Shown piece after piece: positions 23,203 through 35,789 of a stretch of DNA of 64,000 nucleotides. Numbering within the stretch: position 1 is the first letter of the stretch; each line of letters begins with the position of its first letter. The DNA is taken from the NCBI RefSeq assembly GCF_964340395.1, contig NC_135549.1:1623501-1687500 (forward strand), read 5' to 3'. The stretch is from Glandiceps talaboti. Lineage: Eukaryota; Hemichordata; Enteropneusta; Spengelidae. The notes below the pieces were generated by a model. That model saw only the letters and a program-made list of their open reading frames with translations. It made no database searches and was not told where the DNA came from. A program made the translations under genes and the position numbers.

Positions 23203-24440
23203 CCATGCTAAAAATCCATTTACTATATAATATCATGTATAATGTTTTTTTTTTATTGATATCTTAACTTGAAATAGTCAGTCATACTGCAGATTACTGC
23301 AGATTAAACGAATCTCAATAAATAGGCTAACCTTTAGCAACATTGGCGAGAACAAAAATAAATAAATAGACAAATATCTACGAGTGGATACAAGGTCAGG
23401 TTAAAAAACGTTGTGGTTCTAAAAACATGACTTTTCTAATGTGTTTGTATGTTTACACTCTTCGGGCTATGATTATGCAGTGCTTAGCTCTATTTCTCGT
23501 GGTATTAGACTATTTCGTTTACATGTAAACCACAAACTAATTTATTGTCTCTAGCTTTGGTAAGAAAAAGAACTGGTAGTCTCGAGTAATCTAAACCACG
23601 ACAATTTTAAATTTTTTTCATTTTTTGCCTTTTAATCTTTCAGCACCACGTTGCAATGAACTTGAAGTTGGGAACAAAAACAAATAACGCCTGAACGAAT
23701 CATACATCAATATTGCATTAAAGTGCCTCTTTCGTTACAATTATGACTGGTTTCGTTATTTCAACGTTTGGAAAGTGGCAGTGGAAAAGAAATTATAGTG
23801 ATTTCATATTTTCTTTCATATTTTGTACCAAAAAGGTGTTGAACTGCAACTTCTCAGGTCATGTAGCCTCGTTTTCAACATCTGAAGTAGAACCTTGGGC
23901 GTGCGCAGTTCAAAATTCTGAAATCAAAAATGGCGGCAACCGTGCAGTGACAAGTTCCCGTTATTGCCAAAGTTTCTACTGTAATTTCAACGCACGCAAG
24001 TAGCCAATTGTGTCATCGCTGCTGTTTTTAAAGCAGCAAAGATACAGAGGGTACTTGTAAAGAAGCACAGAAGAGGCTAAGATATCGGATAGCGAAGGAG
24101 GAGAATTTGTTTACATGAACGGTACGGAAGGTCCCGTCGGACTACTTGACAAGGCGTGTTGTTGGTACCCGTTGCAGGCAAGTCAACACTGGTATGCTGG
24201 AGGCCATGCTGGTGTCCATATGTGGTAAAATTCTTCGCTGAAGATATAGTTTTCCTTTGTATGAAGCTGTTACTATCAAAATAGAACCCGTAGGTAACTG
24301 CGACGATATATTGTGTGAACACTTTCTCGACTTCCGTACGTACGTCCCGGCGTTGTCTACTAGTACTACTGGCCAGGTCACCTTTCACGGCCTTGAATCG
24401 GTCTCTCCCGAAACTCTCAAATTACTGAACACTATTCACT

Positions 24441-27400
24441 ATGGCAGATTTGAAACTGCTGTCCGCAGGGGACGACATAAAAATATGGGACGTTGGTACC
24501 ATGAACATAGTAAAACAGTTCAATCCACATTCACATGGGTTGTCATGTGTCAGATGGAGTAACAACAATATCCTTTTCAGTAATTTGTTTATTTTACACC
24601 AATATTTCAACACAACACTTTACTGAAAATTTCGTAGACCAACAAACCGTAAAATCTAGGTTGACATAACTAGCTATCTAAAATAACAGTGTGTTAACTA
24701 GATAAAATAAGGGTGTGTGGAAAGGTGCCAATGAATAGTATACAGTACATATACTAATAGGGAGAAAATACAATTTACAGTAATTTAGATTAATCAAAAT
24801 AACAAGAACTAAACAGAAATGGTAAATGTAGTTGGTAAAATGTTGGAAATAACATGGATGTTATTTCTTTGGTGTCATCTTGGACATGTAGTGATGTATA
24901 TGCCAAGGTTAACATGTACAGTTATGTTGGCATGTCATTTGCTGTGATTAAATTATGAATCATGAATGTGTCATTCAAAATCATAACATTAAATGTCTGG
25001 ATCAGTTGAAAGAAAATGATACTAAAGCCGACTCCTCTACATTGTAGTAGTTGTTGTATAAACATATATCATCTATCATTAGTCTGACCTTTACAGATAT
25101 TTGTGACCCATAACAGGTAGAGGTGACAGTCATAATTAGTACCCTCAAACATATGTGACATCAAATTGATACCATTGTTTCACCAGTACATGCTAGCTAT
25201 TGTTTCAGTGCAGTCTACCCTGGGTTAAACATTGATGTAGACTTCAAGTAAAGAATAAACAATTGCTAGGTTTTTATCTGGTTGTCAGATAGCGATGACA
25301 GTTGTTGGGGAGCCTATACTCTCAACCAAGACAGCTAATGTAATACCATTACACATATCGTATCGGTTTATGCAATCATTAGTAATAGGAAGGTACAATT
25401 GACATATCTTATATACATGTACTACTAAGTTGTAGCATAGACCCCCTCCATGGTTGGTGGAGGGTATGGTTGTAGGGTATAGGGTATACCTATCCATGTA
25501 ATCTCGAATAAAGCTGAACAAAACAAATGCAATGAAAAACTCTCTTGTATTGTAAGTTATAAGTATATTGTGTTTCAAATATTTTGTAGGGGACAATTGA
25601 GAATAAATTTTCTTGATCTGATGTTAATTATAATTTAAGCAAGCTATTGCAATTTAAACTCTGTATTCTCTTCTACATAGATACATTTTATGTTGATATT
25701 GCTGTTTATAGAATGGGTAAATCTAAAATGTCTGACATGTGAATGATAATATCATAACATTATAAAGATAATGATATTGCATAAATATGCCACTTCCAAT
25801 GTAAGTAATGGAAGTAAGTGTGACTTCAATTGTTTTTCATTTTTCCATATTTTATATTTTCTGTAACTGTAGTAAGAGAAGGACAGGCATTGTATTTTTA
25901 ATGAGTATAGTTAAACTAATCTATGAGATACTTAACGTTTGGTTTTGATTCATTTTGAAAGTGATATTTTCCCGAAATTGACAGTTGGTTATTTTATAAT
26001 GGCTAGACAAATGTTGGGAATACTAGGAGTGAATAATTATAAATTGAGAGAGGAGGAGGAGGGAATATGTTACTAAAAGAATATTTGAGTTTAACTTTGG
26101 TTTCAGATTTCACAGTTGTCAAATAAGTATAAACATAGATGTCTGCGACCCATTTGTCAAACTTGAATACTCAACAATAGCTTTCACTGTTTATAGACAC
26201 TTCAGAGGGTTGTCACCTTTAAAATTCCACTTCTGCAATGTATAAAATATAGTAGGGATCCACTGGTCTGTGTATATGTGAATAGAAGCCAGTGCTCAGT
26301 AAAACTTGATAGAAATGTGGTGATGAATTGCTGAAGTGACAAATAGGAAATGTTGACAGCTGTGTGGATGAATTGGATTCAGGATCTAGGGATCTGTATT
26401 AAGGATATCCTGAAGTCTGTAATAAATAGTCACAATTTGTAATTAAAGTTTCAACCCCTTAACTCTGTGTTTACATCATACTATTGCCAGTACATCTACA
26501 GCTGGTGATAAAATAGCACTCACATCAATCAAAAGGTTACCAAACATAGTGACAGAGTCTATTGCAGAAGGGGTAAGTATTGTGGCTACCATTATGAGTA
26601 AATGTACAGACAATTTTGTGTACACTCTGAAGATTAAAAGTAGAGTGTTCTCCCCATGGTTGCAGGGATGTGACTAATTTGCATGATAATGTACATATCA
26701 GTAGCATGGTGATTTACATAATGATCACATGTGTGTCTTCAACATATAGACCTACTCTGACGTGTAACACACATACACAACATGCCTATTATTGTGATTG
26801 GTCATTTCTCGTCATGTGATTCAAGATTACTAAAGTTCAAGGACAGTAGAACACTTTGGAAGCATGGTCAGAAACATGTCAAGGATAAAGACTGAGGTGG
26901 CAAAGACAGTGTTACTGTTAGTACTTTGCTTTCTTTATAGTGGGGAGAACACTCGAGTACCGAGTCCTCGTATAATTCCTTAGTATTTACTTTGTGGTAT
27001 CTTAGTGTGAATTCCTTTATCACATGGGACTGGTACATGTAGTATCAAATCAGTCATAGTTTCTAGATGTAAAAAGTGACACTTTGAGTCTCTTTCTATG
27101 TTTCACCAGACAGTAACAGAATTGTTGGTCAATGGTCCCTGCGTTACAAACACTCCTGAAAACAACTGAAAGTACCACTTCATGTCTCTTTTTACTTCCA
27201 CTTAACAGTAACAGAATTGTTGGTCAATGGTCCCTGTGTTACACACACTAACACATTGAAAATAATGTCAACATTGTCAAATGATGTCAGCAGATTTTGA
27301 TATTTACATTAACTTAGTTTGGTTCCCATGTTTACAGAGAAGACAGGATTTTTATGACCTCATGCTGAATGTGTTCTCTTGATGTTATTCAGGAAAAGCA

Positions 27401-30400
27401 GACCTGTCTATCATTTATTAGTAATTCTCGATATCTAATATCTGGAGGAAAAGATAAAATTGTAAATGTTTGGGATATGAAATCAAAGAAGTTAAAGAAA
27501 ACATTCAAGGTAAGTATTTGATTCCCTGACACTCGTGTAACATTCAATCAAGACTATAATAGAAGTGACACTATTTTCAAGGATACTAGCCTCACATTTG
27601 AGGTCAAACCAGTTCAAGTATCTAGAGTGTGCTTGTTTGAATTAGATTCATAGAGTGTTGCAAAAGAAAGGTTGTATCCACTAGAAACTTGCTCAGCTGT
27701 GTTTCATTCCCATATCCTCCATATTCATTGAAACCATGTAAATATCCATCTCAAAGTAAACAAGAGAGAGTTTCTTGACCACTTTGCTTAGTCCATAAGT
27801 TAAAACTGAGAAGTTCTTTTTATATTGTACCACAATCATGTGATAACAAACTGCATATAGAAGTTCAACACATATACACCATCACATATGTGGAAGACTG
27901 CAAGACCACAAAAGTTTGAACTTGTAAAAATCTACATTTCCACATATCTGTAACCAAGTTAATACAAGATGATAATTCCAATAAATTCCTTTCTCCTGTT
28001 TTTGTGTCATATTCTTCTTTGCACTTTATTACCCGGTAGTATTCCTATACATCTAATTCCTAATGCTTTGATTCTGTCTGTATCTTCCATAGGAACATAC
28101 GGATGCAGTGACATGTGTAACAGTCAATTATAATGATACCCACATAGCATCAGGATCATACAGTGGTGATATTATACTCAGTAATGTTGTATCTGGCCAG
28201 TCTTTCAGTCCACTCAGAGCTCCTAAAGTACAGGTAAGAGTCACTGGGTTGTCGTTTCTGTAATATAACTATAAAACATGAAGTCTTTTTATTACTGAAA
28301 AAAACTTACGTAGTCTTTGATGAAAATACAACACCCTTAACAATTGTAAAATATTACATATACTTAATTGCTTTCAAAGCCAGTGAATGGAACGGGTATA
28401 ACATATACTAGCCAGAGTTGTGCTTCAACATTGACAAACATTTAGATCTATGAGTTATGGTAATCTGAGTCTGGAGTATCTTCATGTTTTGTCAGTGAAT
28501 TTATGAAAAATTTAGTTTCATTTACAGTGTTACTATCGGACAGTGACAAATTTACAACCTGACAGAATATTAAAATAAGTTATTTACTGACTAAAGGGTT
28601 GAATAGCACAGTACATGTGATAATTTCCATGGTAACATGCCTTTTTAATTTAATTCAAAATAGTTCACAGCTGGTCAGGGATTGAATGATGTAAGAAATA
28701 CCTATTTGACTTTATTATGAATTAATATGAATATGAATTGTTTATTGTCATGTAGTTTAAGATGTAAACGTAATGAAGTTAACATGTAAATAGAATTCAA
28801 TTGGTATTCATCATTTTATGAACTCTGATTCTCAAAAGTGAGCTTTGTATATTTTATTGTTTTTTTTAACCAAAATAGTATGTTGATTGTTATGTGGAAT
28901 TCTCCTCAGAGGATTGTGATATTTTGTATATTATGTGATGTCACCTTTTCAAGATATACATGCCGATGGTATTTATATGTAGATATATTCAAATGCTGAT
29001 TTTTTTTCCCCATTTGCAGGCGATAAGAGGACTTCAGTATTCCCATTTTAAGAAATCTCTTCTTGGTTCAGTGTCGGATGATGGCGCCCTCAACCTGTGG
29101 GATGCCAGCACTCGTAAACTTCTCAAGTCATTTACAGATACACATAGGTCTCCAGCAACTGCCTTGTGTTTCTCACCAGTCAATGACATGCTGCTTGCAT
29201 CTGTAGGCTTAGACAAGAGAATTGTGTGTTATGACGCACAGGGAAAAAGGTAGGAAACTAAATTTACTGTTACATTCTTTGGTTGAAAAGTTATACTGCT
29301 CTAGATAACCACAGTGAACAAATATGAAATGGAAGGCAGTTTAGAAATTATAGTGTATTTGCAATCTTACTCTGAAGTGTATTCATTGTATATGTATTTT
29401 ATGATGAACTCACCCAGCAATCATTCAAGTAAAAAGTACCATCATTAGATATGCACCGATTTCAATATCACCATTTAAAAATATGCTAGAAAAAACACTA
29501 GAGGGCGAAAAATGTCACGTTTTTCCAAGTATAATGTATATATGACACTTCTCTGATTTGGTAAAAATTGGGACTATTGTAAAATCATAGAGAATTGTTA
29601 TGTGATCATGTTATATGCATATTTAACCTTTTAATTAGTATTGGCAGACATTCAAAAACTGAAATTCTATGATTGTGCCAAGCAATCTCCCCACAGTTAA
29701 AAGTGTGTTACAGTGATTGTTCCAAGCACAGACCTATACTGACACAGCAGTCCTTTTGCTTCACTCCCAGGGGAGCATATTATCCCTAGTGTTACTAAAT
29801 ATTTTGAAATTATTTTACATTACAATAACTTTGACCCAAATACTATCAATTATTTCTTTGTTTCCTTTCACATTTATCCAAAGTGCTGTAAAGGTGATCA
29901 CAGCTGATAGCCCACTTACATCCATTGACTTAATGACTGATGGTGCTACATTTATTGTTGGAACTTCAAGAGGTCAAATCAAAGTGTACGATTTGAGGAT
30001 GGGTGAAACACCAAAGAATGTCTTTACAGCACACAAATTATCTGTTCAGTGTCTGACATTCCAACGACCCTCTAATAAAGTAAGTGTTTTTATCTTGTCA
30101 TTGTCCAAGATGGTCTTGTATTCCACTCTTTTAATCATGATATTGTCAAAAGACAGTCTGATTTATGTCACACTTTCTTTTGTTGGTATCATCAAAGACA
30201 GTCTGGCATTCCAGTGTTTCAATTTTGATATTGTTCAAATAATCCAACTGTTTGATTCATAGTCACCTTGTTTCTGGTGCATTACCCAATCATCTGTCAG
30301 AATTTTCTAAACTAAACCCAGGGAGTCCCTTGGCAAATTGATTTTTTTTTGTAGTCCCAAAAAATGAAATTTGGAATTAATGTGATTTTAGGGAAACAAT

Positions 30401-33400
30401 GCTCAGTTCTTCAAGTTTGAAGTATGATGCATTCACAAATGTAAACTGCAGATATTTCATAATTCTTGAATAACGAAATAACCATGATTACATAATTTCT
30501 GTAGGCTACCTGAAGTCTGATTTTATAATTGTTGGTACCTGCAATACAATTCTATCACCTAGGTTAGTCATAAAAATAAAGATAATTTGATTTCTTGATC
30601 AACACCATAACTTCCGCTTCACGCCCTTCCCATCCATTACCATATATGTATGTAAGTATAAATCAACCATCTTGTTCTATTTTGACCCTCTAGCATGAGG
30701 TAAAGTGGTATTGCAGGTACAAAGAATTTCAAAATCCAAAATGAACTGTGATTTCCTAATTACAGAATGATACAGTGAGTAGCAGAACCAGTAGGACAAG
30801 TACTACTCAAAGTCGTAAAGTTCCAACATCAACAGGCATTGATTCTGGTAATGCTGAATCAGATAGTCCTGAAAGTGAACAAGAGAATATCAACATAGAC
30901 CATAGACCAACAAAACCAGTAGTAGGAACTGATGATGTGTTTTCTCCTATAAGTAAGTAGCAACAAAACCAGTAGTAGGAACTGATGATTTATTTTCTCC
31001 TATAAGTAAGTAGCAACAACGTCATACTTGTATTAATTTTACTTGTATTAATTTTAGACATACAGATTCAACGTCATACTTGGATTAATAGACACATACA
31101 GACTCATTTATCCAACTCATTTGATTAGTAATAAAGTCTGAACTTGAAAACTCTGGATAGAAATTATGTACTTATTCATAAGCTTTCAGACTCACCTGAG
31201 TCCCTGATCGTATAAGTTTCCAATGACAGATGAATGAAAATATTAAATACTCTTTTTAATGTAGTTCATTCAGTTGCATTAAAGGCTAAGTTAAGATTAG
31301 GTTTAATATTTGGGTCACATGTGAAAAACATTTATCTGGTAGAACTATAGAAACAGTTAGTCAAGAAGAAAAGAGCCATTTTAAATCCTTATCCATCTTT
31401 TATGTTATGTTATGCTAAATTGTTCTTCACATAATGATCATTAATTAACTTGCCATATCCACTGCGGTCCCCAGTTCTTCAATTATTTCCTCTTTTTCTT
31501 AATCCAGGAACCAGGGTAAGGATATTATTGAATTGACTTGACTTTTACATTGAATATTCAAGTAACATGTTTATTTTCCTTCATACAGCAAATGACCATG
31601 ATCTTTACAGAAATCATTATGTGACAGACTCCATGGTACCCAGACCTGACACTGTAGGAAAAGCTGAAACTCCAGGTAAGAAAATATCTATTATCCTCTC
31701 ACTGTTGTTTAGTTTGCAAGGTGTGCCGTGCTAGGGCACCCTCATACATCACTTGTTTAGTCTGTAAGGTGTGTCGTGATAGGGCACCCTCATACATCAC
31801 TTGTTTAGTCTGTAAGGTGTGCCGTGATAGGGCACCCTCATACATCACTTGTTTAGTCTGTAAGGTGTGTCGTGATAGGGCATCCTCATGCATCACTGTT
31901 GGTTAGTCTGTAAGGTGTGCTGTGATAGGGCATCCTCCATATATCATTTGTTTAGTCTGTAAGGTGTGTCGTGATAGGGCATCCTCATGCATCACTTGTT
32001 TAGTCTGTAAGGTGTGTCGTGATAGGGCATCCTCATGCATCACTGTTGTTTAGTCTGTAAGGTGTGCCGTGCTAGGGCACCCTCATACATCACTTGTTTA
32101 GTCTGTAAGGTGTGTCGTGATAGGGCATCCTCATGCATCACTGTTGTTTAGTCTGTAAGGTGTGCTGTGATAGGGCACCCTCATACATCACTTGTTTAGT
32201 CTGTAAGGTGTGTCGTGATAGGGCATCCTCATGCATCACTGTTGTTTAGTCTGTATGGTGTGCTGTGATAGGGTGCCCTCATGCATCACTGTTGTTTAGT
32301 CTGTAAGGTGTGCTGTGATAGGGCACCCTCATACATCACTTGTTTAGTTTGCAAGGTGTGCCGTGCTAGGGCACCCTCATGCATCACTGTTGTTTAGTCT
32401 GTAAGGTGTGCTGTGATAGGGTGCCCTCATACATCACTTGTTTAGTCTGTAAGGTGTGTCGTGATAGGGCATCCTCATGCATCACTGTTGTTTAGTCTGT
32501 AAGGTGTGCCGTGATAGGGCACCCTCATACATCACTTGTTTAGTCTGTAAGGTGTGTCGTGATAGGGCATCCTCATGCATCACTGTTGTTTAGTCTGTAA
32601 GGTGTGCCGTGATAGGGCACCCTCATACATCACTTGTTTAGTCTGTAAGGTGTGCCGTGATAGGGCACCCTCATACATCACTGTTGTTTAGTCTGTAAGG
32701 TGTGCTGTGATAGGGTGCCCTCATGCATCACTGTTGTTTAGTCTGTAAGGTGTGCTGTGATAGGGCACCCTCATACATCACTTGTTTAGTTTGCAAGGTG
32801 TGCCGTGCTAGGGCACCCTCATGCATCACTGTTGTTTAGTCTGTAAGGTGTTCTGTGATAGGGCACCCTCATACATCACTTGTTTAGTTTGCAAGGTGTG
32901 CCGTGCTAGGGCATCCTCATGCATCACTGTTGTTTAGTCTGTAAGGTGTGCTGTGATAGGGCACCCTCATACATCACTTGTTTAGTCTGTAAGGTGTGTC
33001 GTGATAGGGCATCCTCATGCATCACTGTTGTTTAGTCTGTAAGGTGTGCCGTGATAGGGCACCCTCATACATCACTTGTTTAGTCTGTAAGGTGTGCCGT
33101 GATAGGGCACCCTCATACATCACTGTTGTTTAGTCTGTAAGGTGTGCTGTGATAGGGTGCCCTCATGCATCACTGTTGTTTAGTCTGTAAGGTGTGCTGT
33201 GATAGGGCACCCTCATACATCACTTGTTTAGTTTGCAAGGTGTGCCGTGCTAGGGCACCCTCATGCATCACTGTTGTTTAGTCTGTAAGGTGTGCTGTGA
33301 TAGGGCACCCTCATACATCACTTGTTTAGTTTGCAAGGTGTGCCGTGCTAGGGCATCCTCATGCATCACTGTTGTTTAGTCTGTAAGGTGTGCCATGATA

Positions 33401-35750
33401 GGGCACCCTCATACATCACTTGTTTAGTCTGTAAGGTGTGTCGTGATAGGGCACCCTCATGCATCACTTGTTTAGTCTGTAAGGTGTGCTGTGATAGGGT
33501 GCCCTCATGCATCACTGTTGTTTAGTCTCTAAGGTACACTTTGATTGGGCACCCTTGTGCATTGGGCAAACCACTTGATAGGTGCCAGGTGTGGCATGAC
33601 ATATCTTACAAACTAACTATTGTGATGTTGACATGGACTTCTGAAGTCATTAAATTATGTAGTATGTAGCACTCTAACACTGTCCTATTATTCAGGTAGC
33701 ACTTTTAATTTCAGAATGAGAGTTTATAACCTCTGGATTTCACATGGCATATAATAGGAACTTTGAGAGGGTAGGAATATAAACCGTATTAGCATTCTAA
33801 ATAAGCATAATTCTAATTTTCTTCTTGGCAGCATCAGTATTTTCTCCATTATCTGACAACCTTGCCAATGTAGCACCAGTATCCAATAGACACCACGTCA
33901 ATTCAAGAAGTAATTATAATTCCAACATATACACACCACCATCTACAGTCCACAGAGTTTATTCTGACTCACCACAACCTACAGTCCATGGAGTTTATTC
34001 TGACTCACCACAACCTACAGTCCATGGAGTTTATTCTGACTCACCAACTTACACTGGACCATCACCAATCATTACAAGTGCATTACAGTATGCTCCTTCA
34101 GTAAGTATATTGTGTCAGACTCATAATTGATTTGATATATTTACCAAACCCCAATCTTACTTGTCCCAGACAATTTGTCTTGGGTTACAAACAAGCTAAG
34201 GTACCCATCCATTGTTTTACAGTCCTACCGTCCTTGTTAAATCTTCTTTCAAAGAAGTTTACAATATCACAGTTGACTAAATTTGGCGTAAATGAATTAC
34301 AAAGTTGAAACTGTTTGTGCATTATAACCTTTGTGATTTAATGTTATAGTTACTGGTAGTCTAAATTAAATTGGTGTCTTTTCTCTATTTCACACCAGCC
34401 AAGTAGATCAACCCAGCCAGAAGTGCCATCACTGGCTAACCCAATCACCATATCACCAGTGGTACCAGCCATTGAAGAATCCACTAGTAGACGATCACCA
34501 TACAAATACACAGCACCTACAACAACCGTCACATCATCATCATCATCATTGCCATCGTCACGGTCACCATACAGATCTACACTGCCACAACAAAGCTCAG
34601 GTAACACATTAGTTGGTGCATCAGGAGATACACCAGTAGGAGAAGTTTCAGGTGCTGTTGGAGGTGCCCCAACAATAGCACAGTTCCAACCTTTCCAAGT
34701 TGAATTTATTAAAAACATGATAGAAGATGCTGTTGAAGAGGCAAGGTAAGAAATATGAAATCATTGTTGTAAGATTAATCACACCACTGTGTTTTGAACC
34801 TAAGGTTATATAATTCGTGGTACCTGCAATAGCATTTTACCACCTACTGTAGGCATGATGTAAAGTAATGAATGTTCAATTCCTTGGTTGATACCATAAC
34901 TTCTGCTCCACATGCTGCATATACATTACTACAGGTATGCATGAGAATAAGTTGACCTTTTTGTTGTATTTTTACCGTCTAGTGTTAAATGACATACCGT
35001 TGCAGGTACTGAGAGATGGATGAATGTGGTAAAAGTTCTATTATGTCCTATACAGTGAACACTTGTATGATGGGTGGGTGGGTGGGCGGGTGGGTGGGGT
35101 GGGTGGGTGGGGGGGGGGGTTGATAGAGAGAGAAGGGTATACTGTTGTAATTTTTAGGGGAAATGACATAAGATTTACTCAGTTAAAAAGAGTTTTATTC
35201 TTTTACAGAGTTTCACTTCATAGAGATGTTGTCAATCTTCAAGTTGAAATGCTACGTCAGTTTCAAATACAGATGGTAAGTCAGACAAATTTAGTGTAAA
35301 ATACTGTAAACCTGAACATTTTTTCTAAAGACTTAGTTTTGCTTATTTTCACTGAAAACAAAAATGCAAAATAAGTAGTGGCTAAAACGCCAATGTAAAA
35401 CAATTTTAGCATAGTGTTGGAACATGCTATGTAAAAAAAACTAACATTATTATAACATATGCAATGGTTTATTCCACTGCATATGTATAAAGTAGTGTTT
35501 CATTTACCATTGATCATATTCAGTACTTCACATATTTTGTCATCAAGTGCATGTGTATGTCAACTCACACTATTTAACAATGGTATGTGTGCTTTCAGCA
35601 ATGATTTAATGAACTCCTTAACTTGCTCTCTATTTACTCACACAGAATGAAATGAAAGCAGAACTTGCCAAGTATTCTGTGAACGAGGCCCTCTTAGCTG
35701 AAATAGAGAGATTGAAAGAAGAGAACCGAAGGTTGAAGGCTAAGTACTAA
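24441..35750 (+). CDS. nedd1: NEDD1 (gamma-tubulin ring complex targeting, WD40 protein)
   Basis: Twelve exons: 24441-24579, 26502-26572, 27393-27509, 28093-28233, 29020-29249, 29884-30079, 30766-30952, 31589-31675, 33832-34100, 34399-34745, 35209-35275 and 35646-35750. All phases agree and give 651 aa (human protein about 660). The start MADLKLLSAGDDIKIWDVGT and WD40 strands such as LLGSVSDDGALNLWDA, LLASVGLDKRIVCYDA and IKVYDLRMGETPKNVFTAHK are characteristic of NEDD1. The middle is Ser/Pro/Thr-rich, and the C-terminus ends in the coiled coil HRDVVNLQVEMLRQFQIQM ... LLAEIERLKEENRRLKAKY. NEDD1 brings gamma-tubulin rings to centrosomes and spindles: the WD40 part binds microtubule/augmin partners and the C-terminal helix binds the ring. 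The exon 1-2 junction is the least certain; the in-phase acceptor at 26501 gives ILFTGDK, slightly shorter than vertebrate forms. Confidence 0.96.
26473..26501 (+). other. ambiguous acceptor region of NEDD1 exon 2
   Basis: Two AGs compete: TTGCCAG at 26490 and TCTACAG at 26501. The first puts exon 2 out of frame with the only good exon 1 donor (24580) and meets TAG quickly. The second keeps frame but omits three or four residues present in vertebrate NEDD1 (S-A-S-x before GDK). Confidence 0.5.
27105..27250 (+). repeat. direct duplication in NEDD1 intron 2
   Basis: CAGTAACAGAATTGTTGGTC plus the following AATGGTCCCTG block occurs twice, about 94 bp apart, with partly matching flanks. Confidence 0.8.
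30535..30720 (+). mobile_element. MITE B copy 1, NEDD1 intron 6
   Basis: A 186-bp element with perfect 13-bp terminal inverted repeats, GTACCTGCAATAC at 30535 and GTATTGCAGGTAC ending at 30720. The interior words ACCATAACTTC, CCATTAC and TTTTGACCCTCTAG are shared with the copy at 34820. No clear target duplication. Confidence 0.75.
30903..31013 (+). repeat. 53-bp tandem duplication of the NEDD1 exon 7 end and its donor
   Basis: The last ~46 bases of exon 7 and its donor (from CAACAAAACCAGTAGTAGGA through CCTATAAGTAAGTAG) are repeated directly after themselves with GTG changed to TTA. The second donor copy lies 53 bp downstream. Using it would include an in-frame TAG. Confidence 0.9.
31703..33545 (+). 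repeat. minisatellite, ~46-49 bp unit, about 39 copies, NEDD1 intron 8
   Basis: Unit words are TTTAGTCTGTAAGGTGTGCC, GTGATAGGGCACCCTCATAC and ATCACTTG or ATCACTGTTG. Variants (GCTAGG, GGTGCCC, GCATCC) are arranged in higher-order blocks; a stretch of several hundred bases near 32500-32950 is largely repeated near 33000-33420. The unit matches the left half of the MITE at 14929-15019. The array ends at about 33545 and is followed by a degenerate right end with ATATCTTACAAACT at 33600-33613. Confidence 0.95.
33953..34051 (+). repeat. coding 36-bp repeat inside NEDD1 exon 9
   Basis: Three in-frame copies of a 12-residue unit: TVHRVYSDSP, QPTVHGVYSDSP and QPTVHGVYSDSP. The second and third are almost identical in DNA. 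They lie in the disordered Ser/Pro region between the WD40 domain and the coiled coil, and SDSP is a plausible proline-directed phosphosite. Confidence 0.93.
34820..35009 (+). mobile_element. MITE B copy 2, NEDD1 intron 10
   Basis: A 190-bp relative of the element at 30535. Ends are GTACCTGCAATAG and CCGTTGCAGGTAC, and interior words ACCATAACTTCTGCT, CATTACTACAG and ACCGTCTAGTGTTAAATGA align in order. It is more degraded at the right end. Confidence 0.7.
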
Positions 35751-35789
35751 TAATACTTGCAATGACTCTATGCAAACTGTATGATGTGG

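Larger units (their letters stand above)
22680..24440. promoter_or_regulatory. head-to-head intergenic region, Kelch (-) and NEDD1 (+)
   Basis: The 1.76 kb between two divergent start codons should contain both 5' UTRs and promoters. The sequence from about 23880 to 24440 is richer in CG dinucleotides than its surroundings (CTTCCGTACGTACGTCCCGGC near 24331). It also holds a foldback element (22924-23083) and a (TA)n tract (23107-23199). No TATA box is claimed. Confidence 0.4.
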
